Below the pieces are notes generated by a model. That model did not search any database. It saw only the letters and a list, made by a program, of their open reading frames with translations, and was not told the DNA's origin. A stretch of DNA of 64,000 bases, taken from the NCBI RefSeq assembly GCF_031583065.1, contig NZ_CP134053.1, positions 1,984,001-2,048,000 on the forward strand, given 5' to 3'. This document shows, one piece after another, positions 1 through 8,648 of this stretch. How positions within the stretch are numbered: position 1 is the first letter of the stretch; each line of letters begins with the position of its first letter. The translations under genes and the position numbers were made by a program. The DNA comes from Streptomyces sp. CGMCC 4.7035 (lineage in GTDB: Bacteria; Actinomycetota; Actinomycetes; Streptomycetales; Streptomycetaceae).

Positions 1-1
1 C

Positions 2-301
2 GAGGGCGACAGCTATCTGGGCGCCATCGATGTGCGGCACTATCTGAACGCCTTTCTGCTCGATGTCGGCGGGCACATCGGCTACAGCATTCGGCCCTCC
101 GCTCGCAGACGCGGCTTGGCCACCTGGGCCCTCGGGGCGGTTCTGCCCGAGGCCCGCGCGCTCGGCTTGGACAGGGTCCTCGTCACCTGCGACGACGACA
201 ACATCGGGTCGGCACGCAGCATCGAGCGCAACGGTGGTGTTCTGGAGGATGTGCGCTCCACCGACGCGGGCGTCAAGCGGCGCTACTGGATCGCGCTGTA
301 G
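2..301 (+). CDS. GNAT-family N-acetyltransferase, C-terminal part
   Basis: The reading frame is open from the left edge, so the gene begins outside the window and only about 99 residues are visible. The segment GYSIRPSARRRGLATWAL has the shape of the acetyl-CoA pyrophosphate-binding loop of GNAT enzymes (usually R/Q-x-x-G-x-G/A). The later NxxSxxxxERNG stretch, followed by a short beta segment and a basic YWIAL end, matches the C-terminal half of the fold. Such enzymes transfer an acetyl group from acetyl-CoA to an amine; the substrate cannot be read from sequence. A strong hairpin follows the stop codon, so the gene probably ends its transcription unit. The family is fairly sure, the substrate unknown. 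Confidence 0.75.
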   Translation, partial: EGDSYLGAIDVRHYLNAFLLDVGGHIGYSIRPSARRRGLATWALGAVLPEARALGLDRVLVTCDDDNIGSARSIERNGGVLEDVRSTDAGVKRRYWIAL

Positions 302-338
302 ACAGTGGTGCAGCCGTGGCATCCCCACCCCGAACGCA

Positions 339-384
339 GGTCGGCCGCCCCGGAACAGGGGGGGGCGTTCCGAGGCGGCCGACC
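339..384 (+). terminator. Hairpin after the acetyltransferase gene
   Basis: GGTCGGCCGCC (339-349) is complemented exactly by GGCGGCCGACC (374-384), an 11-bp G/C stem about 40 bp after the stop codon. There is no U-tract, as is common in streptomycetes. Confidence 0.6.
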
Positions 385-768
385 GGATCGGTGTGCCGCC
401 CGCCCCGGGGGGTTTGGGGCGTGCGGCCGTCCGATCGTGAGGAGAACCGGAGCCGGAAGCTCCGGGTGTGTGCGCGAGGCACGACCAGGTCGAAGCTGGG
501 GAGGCCCCGGCCTGGTGTCGCCCACAGTCCCCTGTGGGCGGGGTGTATCTCTCATCTGGGTAGAACCTACGGCAGGAAAAACCGCTCCGACAGCCGGAAT
601 CGCGTCCCGTCATGCACCTCGCACACCTTCTTCACACGCTCTGCCCCCTGTCGCCCCAGCCCCGGAATCACGACGGACGGAGGGGCTGGGGCGGGAGGGC
701 GTTCAGGGGCGCCCATGCTGTGGCTCAGCTGCGGGTTTCCTGTGGCGCGAGCGCCGGTTCCCCGTGGC
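385..768. other. Non-coding interval with several hairpins
   Basis: No supported gene. Besides the flanking terminator it holds CCGGAGC/GCTCCGG (447-453/458-464) and a perfect 9-bp stem CGCCCACAG/CTGTGGGCG (519-527/532-540). A third stem, GCCCCAGCCCC/GGGGCTGGGGC (653-663/682-692), lies downstream of gabT on the minus strand and is the likely gabT terminator. Confidence 0.5.
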
Positions 769-2103
769 TCAGATGCGTGCGAACGACTGCTCGATGATGT
801 CGAGGCCCTCGTTCAGCAGGTCCTGGCCGATGACCAGCGGGGGCAGGAAACGCAGCACGTTGCCGTAGGTGCCACAGGTCAGGACCAGCAGGCCCTCCTG
901 GTGGCAGGCCTTGGCGAGCGCGCCGGTCGCCTCCGGGTTCGGCTCCTTGGTCGTGCGGTCCTTGACCAGCTCGATCGCGATCATCGCGCCGCGGCCGCGG
1001 ATGTCGCCGATGATGTCGAACTTCTCGGCCATCGCCGTGAGGCGGGCCTTCATCGTCTCCTCGATCTCCTTCGCCCGGGCGTTGAGGTCGAGCTCCTTCA
1101 TCGTCTCGATCGCGCCCAGCGCACCCGCGCAGGCGACCGGGTTGCCGCCGTAGGTGCCGCCCAGGCCGCCCGCGTGCGCGGCGTCCATGATCTCGGCGCG
1201 GCCGGTCACGGCGGCCAGCGGGAGGCCGCCGGCGATGCCCTTGGCGGTGGTGATCAGGTCCGGGACGATGCCCTCGTCCTCGCACGCGAACCACTGGCCC
1301 GTGCGGCAGAAGCCGGACTGGATCTCGTCGGCGACGAAGACGATGCCGTTGTCGGCGGCGAACTGGCGGATCGCGGGCAGGAAGCCCTTCGCCGGCTCGA
1401 TGAAGCCGCCCTCGCCGAGCACCGGCTCGACGATGATCGCGGCCACGTTGTCCGGGCCGACCTGCTTGGTGATCTGGTCGATGGCCTGGGCGGCGGCCTC
1501 CGGGCCCGCGTTCTCCGGGCCGGTCGGCCAGCGGTAGGCGTACGCCATCGGCATGCGGTAGACCTCGGGCGCGAACGGGCCGAAGCCGTGCTTGTACGGC
1601 ATGTTCTTCGCCGTCAGGGCCATCGTGAGGTTCGTACGGCCGTGGTAGCCGTGGTCGAAGACCACGACCGCCTGGCGCTTGGTGTACGCGCGGGCGATCT
1701 TGACCGCGTTCTCGACGGCCTCGGCGCCCGAGTTGAACAGGGCCGACTTCTTGGCGTGGTCGCCGGGGGTCAGCTCGGCGAGGGCCTCGGCGACCTCCAC
1801 GTAGCCCTCGTACGGCGTGACCATGAAACAGGTGTGCGTGAAGTCCTGGAGCTGGGCGGAGGCCCGGCGTACGACGGCCTCGGCGGAGGCGCCCACGGAC
1901 GTCACGGCGATGCCGGAGCCGAAGTCGATCAGACGGTTGCCGTCGACGTCCTCGATGATGCCGCCGCCCGCACGCGTGGTGAAGACCGGCAGCACGGAGC
2001 CCACGCCCTGCGCGACCGCGGCAAGGCGGCGGGCCTGCAGCTCCTGCGACTTAGGGCCGGGGATGGCGGTGACGACGCGACGCTCCTGCGGAAGTGCGGT
2101 CAT
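769..2103 (-). CDS. gabT: 4-aminobutyrate aminotransferase
   Basis: A 444-residue class-III (fold type I) PLP-dependent transaminase that moves the amino group of GABA to 2-oxoglutarate, giving succinate semialdehyde and glutamate. VADEIQSGFCRTG holds the Asp that pairs with the PLP ring nitrogen, and TTAKGIAGG places the Schiff-base lysine at about Lys288. The glycine-rich NSGAEAVENAVKIAR segment binds the cofactor phosphate. The start at MTALPQERR was chosen because AGGGAGC lies 5-10 bases upstream; the frame stays open further upstream but has no conserved sequence there. It is transcribed divergently from the ATPase gene. A PucR-type regulator and an aldehyde dehydrogenase nearby suggest a GABA or related amine catabolic neighbourhood. 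Length and motifs are normal for the family. Confidence 0.93.
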   Translation of the reverse strand: MTALPQERRVVTAIPGPKSQELQARRLAAVAQGVGSVLPVFTTRAGGGIIEDVDGNRLIDFGSGIAVTSVGASAEAVVRRASAQLQDFTHTCFMVTPYEGYVEVAEALAELTPGDHAKKSALFNSGAEAVENAVKIARAYTKRQAVVVFDHGYHGRTNLTMALTAKNMPYKHGFGPFAPEVYRMPMAYAYRWPTGPENAGPEAAAQAIDQITKQVGPDNVAAIIVEPVLGEGGFIEPAKGFLPAIRQFAADNGIVFVADEIQSGFCRTGQWFACEDEGIVPDLITTAKGIAGGLPLAAVTGRAEIMDAAHAGGLGGTYGGNPVACAGALGAIETMKELDLNARAKEIEETMKARLTAMAEKFDIIGDIRGRGAMIAIELVKDRTTKEPNPEATGALAKACHQEGLLVLTCGTYGNVLRFLPPLVIGQDLLNEGLDIIEQSFARI

Positions 2104-2175
2104 GGGGGCTCCCTGATGATCGTGCGAACCGAACCGGAGTTCCGGTGCACCAGGCGTTCCCGTGCACCGGGCGTG

Positions 2176-2208
2176 CCGGTGGGCCGGGTGGCCCGGTGGG
2201 CCGGGTGG
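2176..2208. repeat. 17-bp-period direct repeat
   Basis: CCGGTGGGCCGGGTGG occurs exactly at 2176-2191 and 2193-2208, upstream of gabT in the divergent promoter region. No function is assigned; such GC-rich duplications arise easily by slippage. Confidence 0.6.
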
Positions 2209-2320
2209 TCCGGCCGGGGGTGTTTTTCGGACGCTTGCCTTCTTTTCTCGCAGGCTAAGGCGGGTCGCGGAGGGTGGGCATGCTCCATGTGGGCGCTTTG
2301 CGCGCCTCCGCTTGTCCGCA

Positions 2321-2373
2321 GTGGACAAGCAGTGGACATGGCGGTGGACATGGTGGTGCACAGGCGGTGGACA
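2321..2373. repeat. Cluster of four GTGGACA motifs (DnaA-box-like)
   Basis: GTGGACA occurs at 2321, 2332, 2344 and 2367. On the minus strand this is TGTCCAC, the core of the Streptomyces DnaA box TTGTCCACA; the first copy reads TTGTCCACT and matches 8 of 9 positions. The cluster lies in the divergent gap between gabT and the ATPase gene. It may instead be a repeat bound by a local regulator. Confidence 0.4.
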
Positions 2374-2438
2374 CGGCTGAGCGGGACGCATCACCGCAGC
2401 ACGGCCCCGTATGCGGTGAACTCCCCTTGCGGGGGCGT

Positions 2439-2444
2439 TAGATT
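2439..2444 (+). promoter_or_regulatory. Possible -10 element of the ATPase gene
   Basis: TAGATT lies 9 bases before the ATG at 2454, a spacing typical of leaderless streptomycete transcripts. No convincing -35 hexamer was seen. It would explain why that ATG has no ribosome-binding site. Confidence 0.35.
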
Positions 2445-2453
2445 GACTCGCTG

Positions 2454-4919
2454 ATGGTGCAGGGAGCGGCTGGTCAGGGGGCAAGGGCGATGGACAGCGA
2501 CGGGACGCAGGACGCGCGGGGCACACATGCGAATCCTGTGCCGCGCCCGGCGGGGCCGCCGGAGCGGCCTCCGGTGCCGCCGCGGCCGGCACAGGCGCCG
2601 GGTGTGCCGCCTGTGCCGGAGCAGGCTTCACGGTCCTCGTCGTCCGTCGCCGACTGGCTCAACGCTGCGAGGCCGAGTGCTCGACCCGGGATCTGGCGGT
2701 ACGGCTATCGCCCGCCGAAGGGGGCGCAGGCACCGGAGCGGCTTGCTCCGGTGACCGTCGCCGGCATGTTGATCCCGTTCGTCGTGGCGCTCGTGGTGTG
2801 GTCCGCGTGGCGGCGCGGCGTCATGCCGTACCAGTTCGTCGTCCTGCGCCTGTTGACGCCGAGCAGCTGGTGGTGGGGCGGCACATCGACCTCGCCCAAG
2901 GAACAGGTGGGGCAGTCGGTCCGGTTCCCGGGGTGGGAGGCATTGACGGTCTACGACGGTGTCTTCTTCGCCGTACTTGTCGGCGCCGTGGCCATGCTGG
3001 GCAGCTGGCCTGCCATTATCCGCCACTACGTCGGCCGCAGGCCTCAGCCGTCACGCGCCCTGATCGCCGCCCTCCTCGCCCTGGTCGCTCTCAGTTTCGT
3101 CTTCCCGGAGGCTTTCCCGATCGTCGGCTGGGACGCGGTGCCGATCGTCGACCCGCTGCTCTCCCTTGTCGTACTGCTCTCCGACGGCTACGAACTGATG
3201 GCCTCCCCCCTCTTCACGAACACGCTCTACGCGGTCATCACGCTCCTTGTGCTGTGGCCGTTCGCCCGCGTCGGCGGTTGGTGGACATACGCGAAGGAAC
3301 GACTCGGCGCACGCCGTGCCAGTACGTCCCCCGCCGCCCCGAAGGCGGTGCGGCGGCCCCGCGCCCAGTGGCCCGAACTGCGCGATGCCGGTCAGCAGGA
3401 GGCGGCCGAGGTGCTGACCACCGAGGTCGCGGCGGGCGGTATGAACGACGTCGACTGCGCGCGTGTCACGCGCGCGTGGGCGGCGGCCCGACGCGACGGC
3501 ACACAGGCGGCGTTCCGGGACACCATCCTGCGCCAGGCCGGCGCCGCGTGGACGCATCCTTCCGGCGACCGTGACCTGCACCGCCGTACCACACGGCACG
3601 ACCTGCTCACGGGACAGGTGCGCATCGGCCGCTGGGCGGCCGCGGAGCGCGCGCCGCTCGCCTTCCACGACGCGGGTGCGGCCCTCGGCCCGGACGTCCT
3701 TGGTACCTCGCTGCTCGCGGTCGGCCCGTCCGGCTCGGGCAAGACCCAGACCCTGATCGAGCCCGTGACCGAGGCACTGACCCTGCAGGCGCTCACTGGG
3801 GGCTGCACGGTCGTCGCGGTGTCGGCGGCCGGGAGCCCACTCGGCTCCGACTCCGCGTTCGACGTGATCGTACGTATCGGGGATCCGTCGTCCGTCCACG
3901 ACCTAGACCCGTATGCGGAGTCCGACGACCCCGACGAGGCGGCCGCGATCCTCGCGGAAGCGCTGGTCGGCGACCTCGACGGCGTCAGCGGCCAGAGCGC
4001 CGCCACCGCGCTCGCCCAGCTGCTCGGCCCCCACCGGGCCGTGCATGGCCGCTTCCCCACCCTGCCGGAGCTGCGCGAACTCCTGGAGGGCGAGCCTGGT
4101 GCGCTGGCGGCGCTGCGAGACGCACTCGCCGGGGACGAGGTCATGCGCCGTGAACTGGACGCACGGATGCGGCAGACGGGCGCGCCGGGCGACGCGGGCC
4201 GCGCCCTTGCGGACCGGCTGGCGCTGCTGAACCGGCCGGTGTTCGCGGATTTCTTCGGAGGCGGCAGCGCCCACCGTGTCTTCTCCCTCCGTGCCGTCGC
4301 CCATCACCCCCTCCGGGTCCGCATCGACCTCCCCGAGCGCGGCCATGAGGAGGCCGCCCGGCTGATCACCCGGCTGGTGGCCGCGCAGTTCCACACGGTC
4401 GTACGGGAGGGCCGGCGCAGCCACTTCGCCTGCCTGGTGCTCGACGACGCGACCGGGACGGTCACTGCCGAGTCGGTGCGCCGTATCCAGCGGTTGCGGT
4501 CGCAGAACGCGGGTGTGGTGCTGGCCCTGCGCAGCGTCGGGGACGTTCCCGAGGCGCTGCACGGGCCGCTCTACGGTGCCGTCGGCTGCCGTATGGCGTT
4601 CTCCGGCGTCACCACCTGGGACGGCAGCCGGTTCGCGCAGGCCTGGGGCACCGAGTGGGTGGAGACGACGGAGGTCGCCAAGCACACGGTCTTCGCCGAC
4701 CAGCCCATGACGCGGGCCATCCACGCCCTGCGCAAGCTGGTGACGGGCAAGGCGGTGACCACGGACGCGGTGACCGTGCGCCAGGTAGAGCGCGAGCGGT
4801 GGTCCGCGTCCGAACTGGCGCACGCGGTGCCGCCGGGGCACGCGGTGCTGTCCCTGACCACGGTGAAGGGTGAGCACGCGCCCCCGCTCCTGGTGGACCT
4901 GCGCGGCCGAGGCTCCTGA
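2454..4919 (+). CDS. Membrane-anchored P-loop ATPase (VirD4/TraG/FtsK-like), function unknown
   Basis: An 821-residue protein. Residues 1-70 are Pro-rich and probably cytoplasmic. Roughly residues 100-290 contain four or five hydrophobic segments (MLIPFVVALVVW, FFAVLVGAVAMLG, ALIAALLALVALSF, LYAVITLLVLW). The remainder is a soluble ATPase domain with a Walker A motif GPSGSGKT at 424-431 and a hydrophobic Walker B strand LVLDD at about 661-665. The membrane-then-motor order resembles coupling or pumping ATPases of the VirD4/TraG/FtsK group, but no relaxase or conjugation genes are nearby. The ATG at 2454 has no Shine-Dalgarno but sits where a leaderless start would. ATG 2490 (MDSDGTQD), preceded by GGGGGCAAGGG, is a good alternative. 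The family is probable, the role unknown. Confidence 0.7.
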   Translation: MVQGAAGQGARAMDSDGTQDARGTHANPVPRPAGPPERPPVPPRPAQAPGVPPVPEQASRSSSSVADWLNAARPSARPGIWRYGYRPPKGAQAPERLAPVTVAGMLIPFVVALVVWSAWRRGVMPYQFVVLRLLTPSSWWWGGTSTSPKEQVGQSVRFPGWEALTVYDGVFFAVLVGAVAMLGSWPAIIRHYVGRRPQPSRALIAALLALVALSFVFPEAFPIVGWDAVPIVDPLLSLVVLLSDGYELMASPLFTNTLYAVITLLVLWPFARVGGWWTYAKERLGARRASTSPAAPKAVRRPRAQWPELRDAGQQEAAEVLTTEVAAGGMNDVDCARVTRAWAAARRDGTQAAFRDTILRQAGAAWTHPSGDRDLHRRTTRHDLLTGQVRIGRWAAAERAPLAFHDAGAALGPDVLGTSLLAVGPSGSGKTQTLIEPVTEALTLQALTGGCTVVAVSAAGSPLGSDSAFDVIVRIGDPSSVHDLDPYAESDDPDEAAAILAEALVGDLDGVSGQSAATALAQLLGPHRAVHGRFPTLPELRELLEGEPGALAALRDALAGDEVMRRELDARMRQTGAPGDAGRALADRLALLNRPVFADFFGGGSAHRVFSLRAVAHHPLRVRIDLPERGHEEAARLITRLVAAQFHTVVREGRRSHFACLVLDDATGTVTAESVRRIQRLRSQNAGVVLALRSVGDVPEALHGPLYGAVGCRMAFSGVTTWDGSRFAQAWGTEWVETTEVAKHTVFADQPMTRAIHALRKLVTGKAVTTDAVTVRQVERERWSASELAHAVPPGHAVLSLTTVKGEHAPPLLVDLRGRGS

Positions 4920-4923
4920 TTCC

Positions 4924-4987
4924 GGACGTCCTGATGAGGTTCCTGAACAGGACGTACTGCCGAGGTTCCTGAACAGGACGTCCGGAC
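4924..4987. promoter_or_regulatory. Tandem palindromic element upstream of the PucR-type gene
   Basis: A 20-bp block, GAGGTTCCTGAACAGGACGT, is present at 4936-4955 and 4962-4981 (26-bp period). Each copy holds the inverted repeat TCCTG-AA-CAGGA. The array is bracketed by two copies of the palindrome GGACGTCC (4924-4931, 4976-4983). It lies 5-58 bp after the ATPase stop and about 95 bp before the regulator gene. It could be an operator array or a terminator with alternative stems. Confidence 0.5.
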
Positions 4988-5081
4988 ATTCGGGCGCGAG
5001 GTGACCGTACGGTGAGGCAGAATCGACACAGGTCGTTCATACACGGCGGCCAAAGGATCACAACGCAGACCCGAAGGCCTC

Positions 5082-6749
5082 ATGCCACCCACGCTCGCCT
5101 CGCTCGTCCACCACTCCGCGCTCAAACTGACCGTGCGTGCGGGCGAGGATCGCCTGGATGTTCCCGTCCGCTGGGCGCACGTCAGCGAACTCGCCGACCC
5201 CGTGCCCTACATGGAGGGCGGCGAACTGCTGCTGATCACCGCCCTGAAGCTGGACGCCGATGACCCGGAGGCCATGCGGCGCTATGTGAAGCGGCTGGTG
5301 GGCGCGGGCGTGGTCGGCCTCGGATTCGCCGTCGGCGTCAACTACGACGAGATCCCGAAGGCGCTCGTGGACGCCGCGGAGCAGGAGGGGCTCCCGCTGC
5401 TGGAAGTGCCCCGGCGCACCCCGTTCATCGCCATCAGCAAGGCCGTGTCCGCCGACATCGCGGCCGACCAGTACCGAGCCGTGACCGCCGGGTTCGCCGC
5501 CCAGCGCGAGCTGACCAAGCAGGCCCTGAACGAAGGCCCCGAGGGGCTGCTCGCCGCCCTCGCCGGGCAGGTCGACGGCTGGGCCGCGCTCTACGACGCG
5601 TCCGGCGCCGTCGTCGCGGCCGCGCCCGAGTGGGCGGGGCGCCGCGCCGGGCGCCTCACCGCCGACGTGGAGCGACTGCGGGAGCGGCCCGCACCGGCCA
5701 GTTCCGTGGTCGGCGGGCCGAACGGCGAGGACCGGGTCGAACTGCACTCTCTCGGCACCGGACGGCGTCCGCGCGCCGCGCTCGCCGTGGGCACCGCGGC
5801 CGCGCTGGGCACCGCCGAGCGGTACGCCGTGCACTCCGCCATCGCCCTGCTGACCCTCACCACCGAGCGGTCCAGGGCCCTGCACGCCGCCGAGCAGCGG
5901 ATCGGGGCGGCCGTACTGCGCATGCTCCTCGCCGGGCAGCCGGACCACGCCCGGGCGGTGGCCGGCGACCTGTACGGCGAACTCCTCGACGCGCCCTTCC
6001 GGCTGATCATCGCCGAGTCGGCGTCCGCGTCGGCCGCCCGTGCGCACGCCGACGGGCACGCGCGCGTGGCGCCCGCGCCGCCACCCGCGGCAGCGCTCGC
6101 CGCGGCCGACACGGACGGCGACCCGCTGGACGGGCTCGCCGAGACCGTGGAGTCCGCCGCCGCACGCTCCGGGGAGACCGTGCTCGTCGTACCCGACGGG
6201 GAGCGGCTCGTCGTGCTCGCCGTGGACGGGGGCGCGGCCGTCACCGCGTGCCAGGAGTACGCGCTGGCGGTGCAGGCGGCACGGGCCGCAACGCTGGAGC
6301 AGCAGGCCGCCGACGAGGACGAGCTGGTCGTGGGCATGTCGGCACCCGCCGGGCCGATCGCCGCGGCGGCCGCGTACAAGCAGGCGGAGCAGGCACTGTC
6401 GGTGGCCCGGCGGCGCGGCCGGTCGCTGGTCGAGCACGAGGAGCTGGCGGCCGGATCGGTCCTGCCGCTGCTCGCGGACGACGCGGTACGCGCCTTCGCG
6501 GACGGCCTGCTGCGCGCCCTGCGCGAGCACGACGCCACGGGGCGGGGCGATCTGGTGGCCTCGCTGCGGGCCTGGCTGTCGCACCACGGTCAGTGGGACG
6601 CGGCGGCGGCCGACCTCGGCGTCCACCGCCATACGCTCCGCTACCGGATGCGCCGGGTCGAGGAGATCCTGGGGCGCTCGCTGGACGACCCGGACGTACG
6701 GATGGAGCTGTGGCTGGCGCTCAAGGCGACGGCCGCGGCGGGGGAGTGA
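5082..6749 (+). CDS. PucR-family transcriptional regulator
   Basis: A 555-residue regulator with the usual PucR layout. Residues 1-130 form the N-terminal purine-catabolism (PucR) sensor domain (RAGEDRLDVPVRWAHVSEL, GGELLLITALKL). A long Ala-rich central GGDEF-like region follows. At about 500-550 is the C-terminal helix-turn-helix, WDAAAADLGVHRHTLRYRM, followed by RVEEILGR. Family members control purine, GABA, proline or aldehyde catabolism. The aldehyde dehydrogenase starts about 160 bp downstream on the same strand and gabT lies 3 kb upstream, so a role in sensing GABA or an aldehyde intermediate is reasonable, but it is an inference. The tandem palindromes upstream could be its own operator. 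Family assignment is firm. Confidence 0.85.
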   Translation: MPPTLASLVHHSALKLTVRAGEDRLDVPVRWAHVSELADPVPYMEGGELLLITALKLDADDPEAMRRYVKRLVGAGVVGLGFAVGVNYDEIPKALVDAAEQEGLPLLEVPRRTPFIAISKAVSADIAADQYRAVTAGFAAQRELTKQALNEGPEGLLAALAGQVDGWAALYDASGAVVAAAPEWAGRRAGRLTADVERLRERPAPASSVVGGPNGEDRVELHSLGTGRRPRAALAVGTAAALGTAERYAVHSAIALLTLTTERSRALHAAEQRIGAAVLRMLLAGQPDHARAVAGDLYGELLDAPFRLIIAESASASAARAHADGHARVAPAPPPAAALAAADTDGDPLDGLAETVESAAARSGETVLVVPDGERLVVLAVDGGAAVTACQEYALAVQAARAATLEQQAADEDELVVGMSAPAGPIAAAAAYKQAEQALSVARRRGRSLVEHEELAAGSVLPLLADDAVRAFADGLLRALREHDATGRGDLVASLRAWLSHHGQWDAAAADLGVHRHTLRYRMRRVEEILGRSLDDPDVRMELWLALKATAAAGE

Positions 6750-6906
6750 CGGCCGCCGGGCAACCACCTGGGCTCTCGGCTGTACATCCCGTAGAACCCC
6801 CGCCCCGCACTGCTCCTCCCCGGACAAACGACCCTTCGCCGCCCCGGCCCTACCGTGGACCACGCACACCCAGGAACATCAACCTCGGAAGGGCCGGGAC
6901 CCGATC

Positions 6907-8352
6907 ATGACTTCCACCCACGCCTTCTGGCTCGCCGGCCGCCAGGCCACCGGTGAGACCACCTTCGACGTCACCTCCCCGTGGGACGGCCGGCTCGTCG
7001 GCAGGGTCAGCGTCCCGACCGAGGCCCAGGTGGAGGAGGCCGTGGCCGCCGCGTACGCCGTGCGCGACGAGTTCGCCGCCACCCCGGCCCACGTACGCGC
7101 CGCCGCCCTCGACCATGTGTCGAAGCGCCTCGTCGAGCGCACCGAGGAGATCGCGCAGCTGATCTCCGCCGAGAACGGCAAGCCGATCAAGTGGGCCCGT
7201 GGCGAGGTCGGCCGCGCCGTCTCCGTGTTCCGCTTCGCGGCCGAGGAGGCCCGTCGCTTCAACGGCGGCGAGGCCCAGCGCCTCGACACCGACCTCGGCG
7301 GCCAGGGGCGTCTGGCCCTGACCCGTCGCTTCCCGAAGGGTGTCGTCCTCGGCATCGCGCCGTTCAACTTCCCGCTGAACCTGTGCGCCCACAAGGTCGC
7401 CCCGGCCATCGCCGCCGGTGCGCCGATCATCCTGAAGCCGGCCCCGGCCACCCCCCTCTCCGGCCTGATCATCGGCGACCTGCTCGCCGAGACCGACCTG
7501 CCCGCCGGTTCCTGGTCGATCCTCCCGGTCTCGAACGACCGCATGCCCGCCCTCGTCCAGGACGAGCGCCTGCCGGTCATCTCCTTCACCGGTTCCGACA
7601 AGGTCGGCTACGCGATCATGGACTCGGTGCCGCGCAAGCACCTCACCCTGGAGCTGGGCGGCAACGGCGCGGCCGTCGTGCTCGCCGACTTCGCGAGCGA
7701 CGAGGACCTGGACTGGGCCGCGACCCGCATCGCGACCTTCTCCAACTACCAGGGCGGCCAGTCCTGCATCTCCGTGCAGCGCGTGATCGCGGACGCGTCG
7801 GTCTACGACCGCCTGCTGCCGCGCATCGTCGCCGCCGTCGAGGCCCAGGTCACCGGTGACCCCTCCGACTCCGCGACGGACGTCGGCCCGCTGGTGAGCG
7901 AGGACGCCGCCAAGCGGGTCGAGTCCTGGGTGGACGAGGCAGTGGGCGCCGGCGCCAAGCTGCTGACCGGCGGCAAGCGGGACGGCGCCTCGTACGCGCC
8001 GACCGTCCTCACCGAGGTGCCGGCCGACGTGACCATCTCCTGCGAGGAGGTCTTCGGTCCCGTCCTCACCGTGCAGAAGGTGGACGGCGAGGCCGAGGCC
8101 TTCGCCGCCGTCAACGAATCCAAGTACGGCCTCCAGGCGGGCGTGTTCACCCACGACCTCCAGGTCGCCTTCCGCGCGCACCGTGCCCTGGAGGTCGGCG
8201 GCGTCGTCATCGGCGACGTGCCCTCCTACCGCGCCGACCAGATGCCGTACGGCGGTGCCAAGCAGTCCGGTGTCGGCCGCGAGGGCGTGAAGTTCGCGAT
8301 GGACGACTACACCTACGAGCGTGTCCTGGTCCTGACGGGCCTCGCCCTCTGA
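6907..8352 (+). CDS. NAD(P)-dependent aldehyde dehydrogenase
   Basis: A 481-residue member of the aldehyde dehydrogenase superfamily, oxidising an aldehyde to the acid. Visible landmarks are the cofactor segment APFNFPLN, the general-base glutamate in LELGGNG (Glu249), the catalytic cysteine in GGQSCISVQR (Cys287), and the late EEVFGPV and PYGGAKQSGVGREG segments. The ATG was chosen because homologous sequence (FWLAGRQATGETTFDVTSPWDG) begins right after it; GGAAGGGCCGGGACCC lies upstream. With gabT and a PucR regulator close by it may oxidise succinate semialdehyde or a related amino-aldehyde, but its motifs are general and the gene is not called gabD here. The frame also stays open far upstream, across the end of the regulator gene, but that part is out of frame with known sequence. 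Confidence 0.9.
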   Translation: MTSTHAFWLAGRQATGETTFDVTSPWDGRLVGRVSVPTEAQVEEAVAAAYAVRDEFAATPAHVRAAALDHVSKRLVERTEEIAQLISAENGKPIKWARGEVGRAVSVFRFAAEEARRFNGGEAQRLDTDLGGQGRLALTRRFPKGVVLGIAPFNFPLNLCAHKVAPAIAAGAPIILKPAPATPLSGLIIGDLLAETDLPAGSWSILPVSNDRMPALVQDERLPVISFTGSDKVGYAIMDSVPRKHLTLELGGNGAAVVLADFASDEDLDWAATRIATFSNYQGGQSCISVQRVIADASVYDRLLPRIVAAVEAQVTGDPSDSATDVGPLVSEDAAKRVESWVDEAVGAGAKLLTGGKRDGASYAPTVLTEVPADVTISCEEVFGPVLTVQKVDGEAEAFAAVNESKYGLQAGVFTHDLQVAFRAHRALEVGGVVIGDVPSYRADQMPYGGAKQSGVGREGVKFAMDDYTYERVLVLTGLAL

Positions 8353-8373
8353 CGCCACCTGACATACCGACGG

Positions 8374-8400
8374 CCGGAGCCCACTGTGCGGGGGCTCCGG
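8374..8400 (+). terminator. Hairpin after the aldehyde dehydrogenase gene
   Basis: CCGGAGCCC (8374-8382) pairs with GGGCTCCGG (8392-8400), and CGAC/GTCG extends the stem outward. It lies about 20 bp after the stop. Confidence 0.75.
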
Positions 8401-8648
8401 TCGTCGTCGTACCCCACCAGGGCCCGCTGTCGGCCTCGCCCTCGCCCCCGCCCACCGGCGAGCAGGTGCCGGTCAAGGCCCCCCACCTGCGGGTTCTCCG
8501 CGAAGAGGCGGCTTTGCGGTGAGGGGCGGTTCACCCGTTCGGGCTAGTCGGCGTCGCGGCGTGCTTTGCGCGCACTTACGTTCGACAGGGGTGTGTGCGG
8601 TTCTCGGTTCGGGAGCCACCCGACGGACCACGCCCACGGGAGGCAGTC
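8401..8648. other. Intergenic region before the secreted protein gene
   Basis: No gene supported. It should hold the promoter of the gene at 8649, but no clear -35/-10 pair was seen. GGGAGGCAG directly upstream of 8649 is the ribosome-binding site. Confidence 0.4.

Noticed and set aside
316..2454. 712-codon plus-strand frame across gabT
   Set aside because: Antisense to gabT, whose catalytic motifs are complete; composition-driven open frame.
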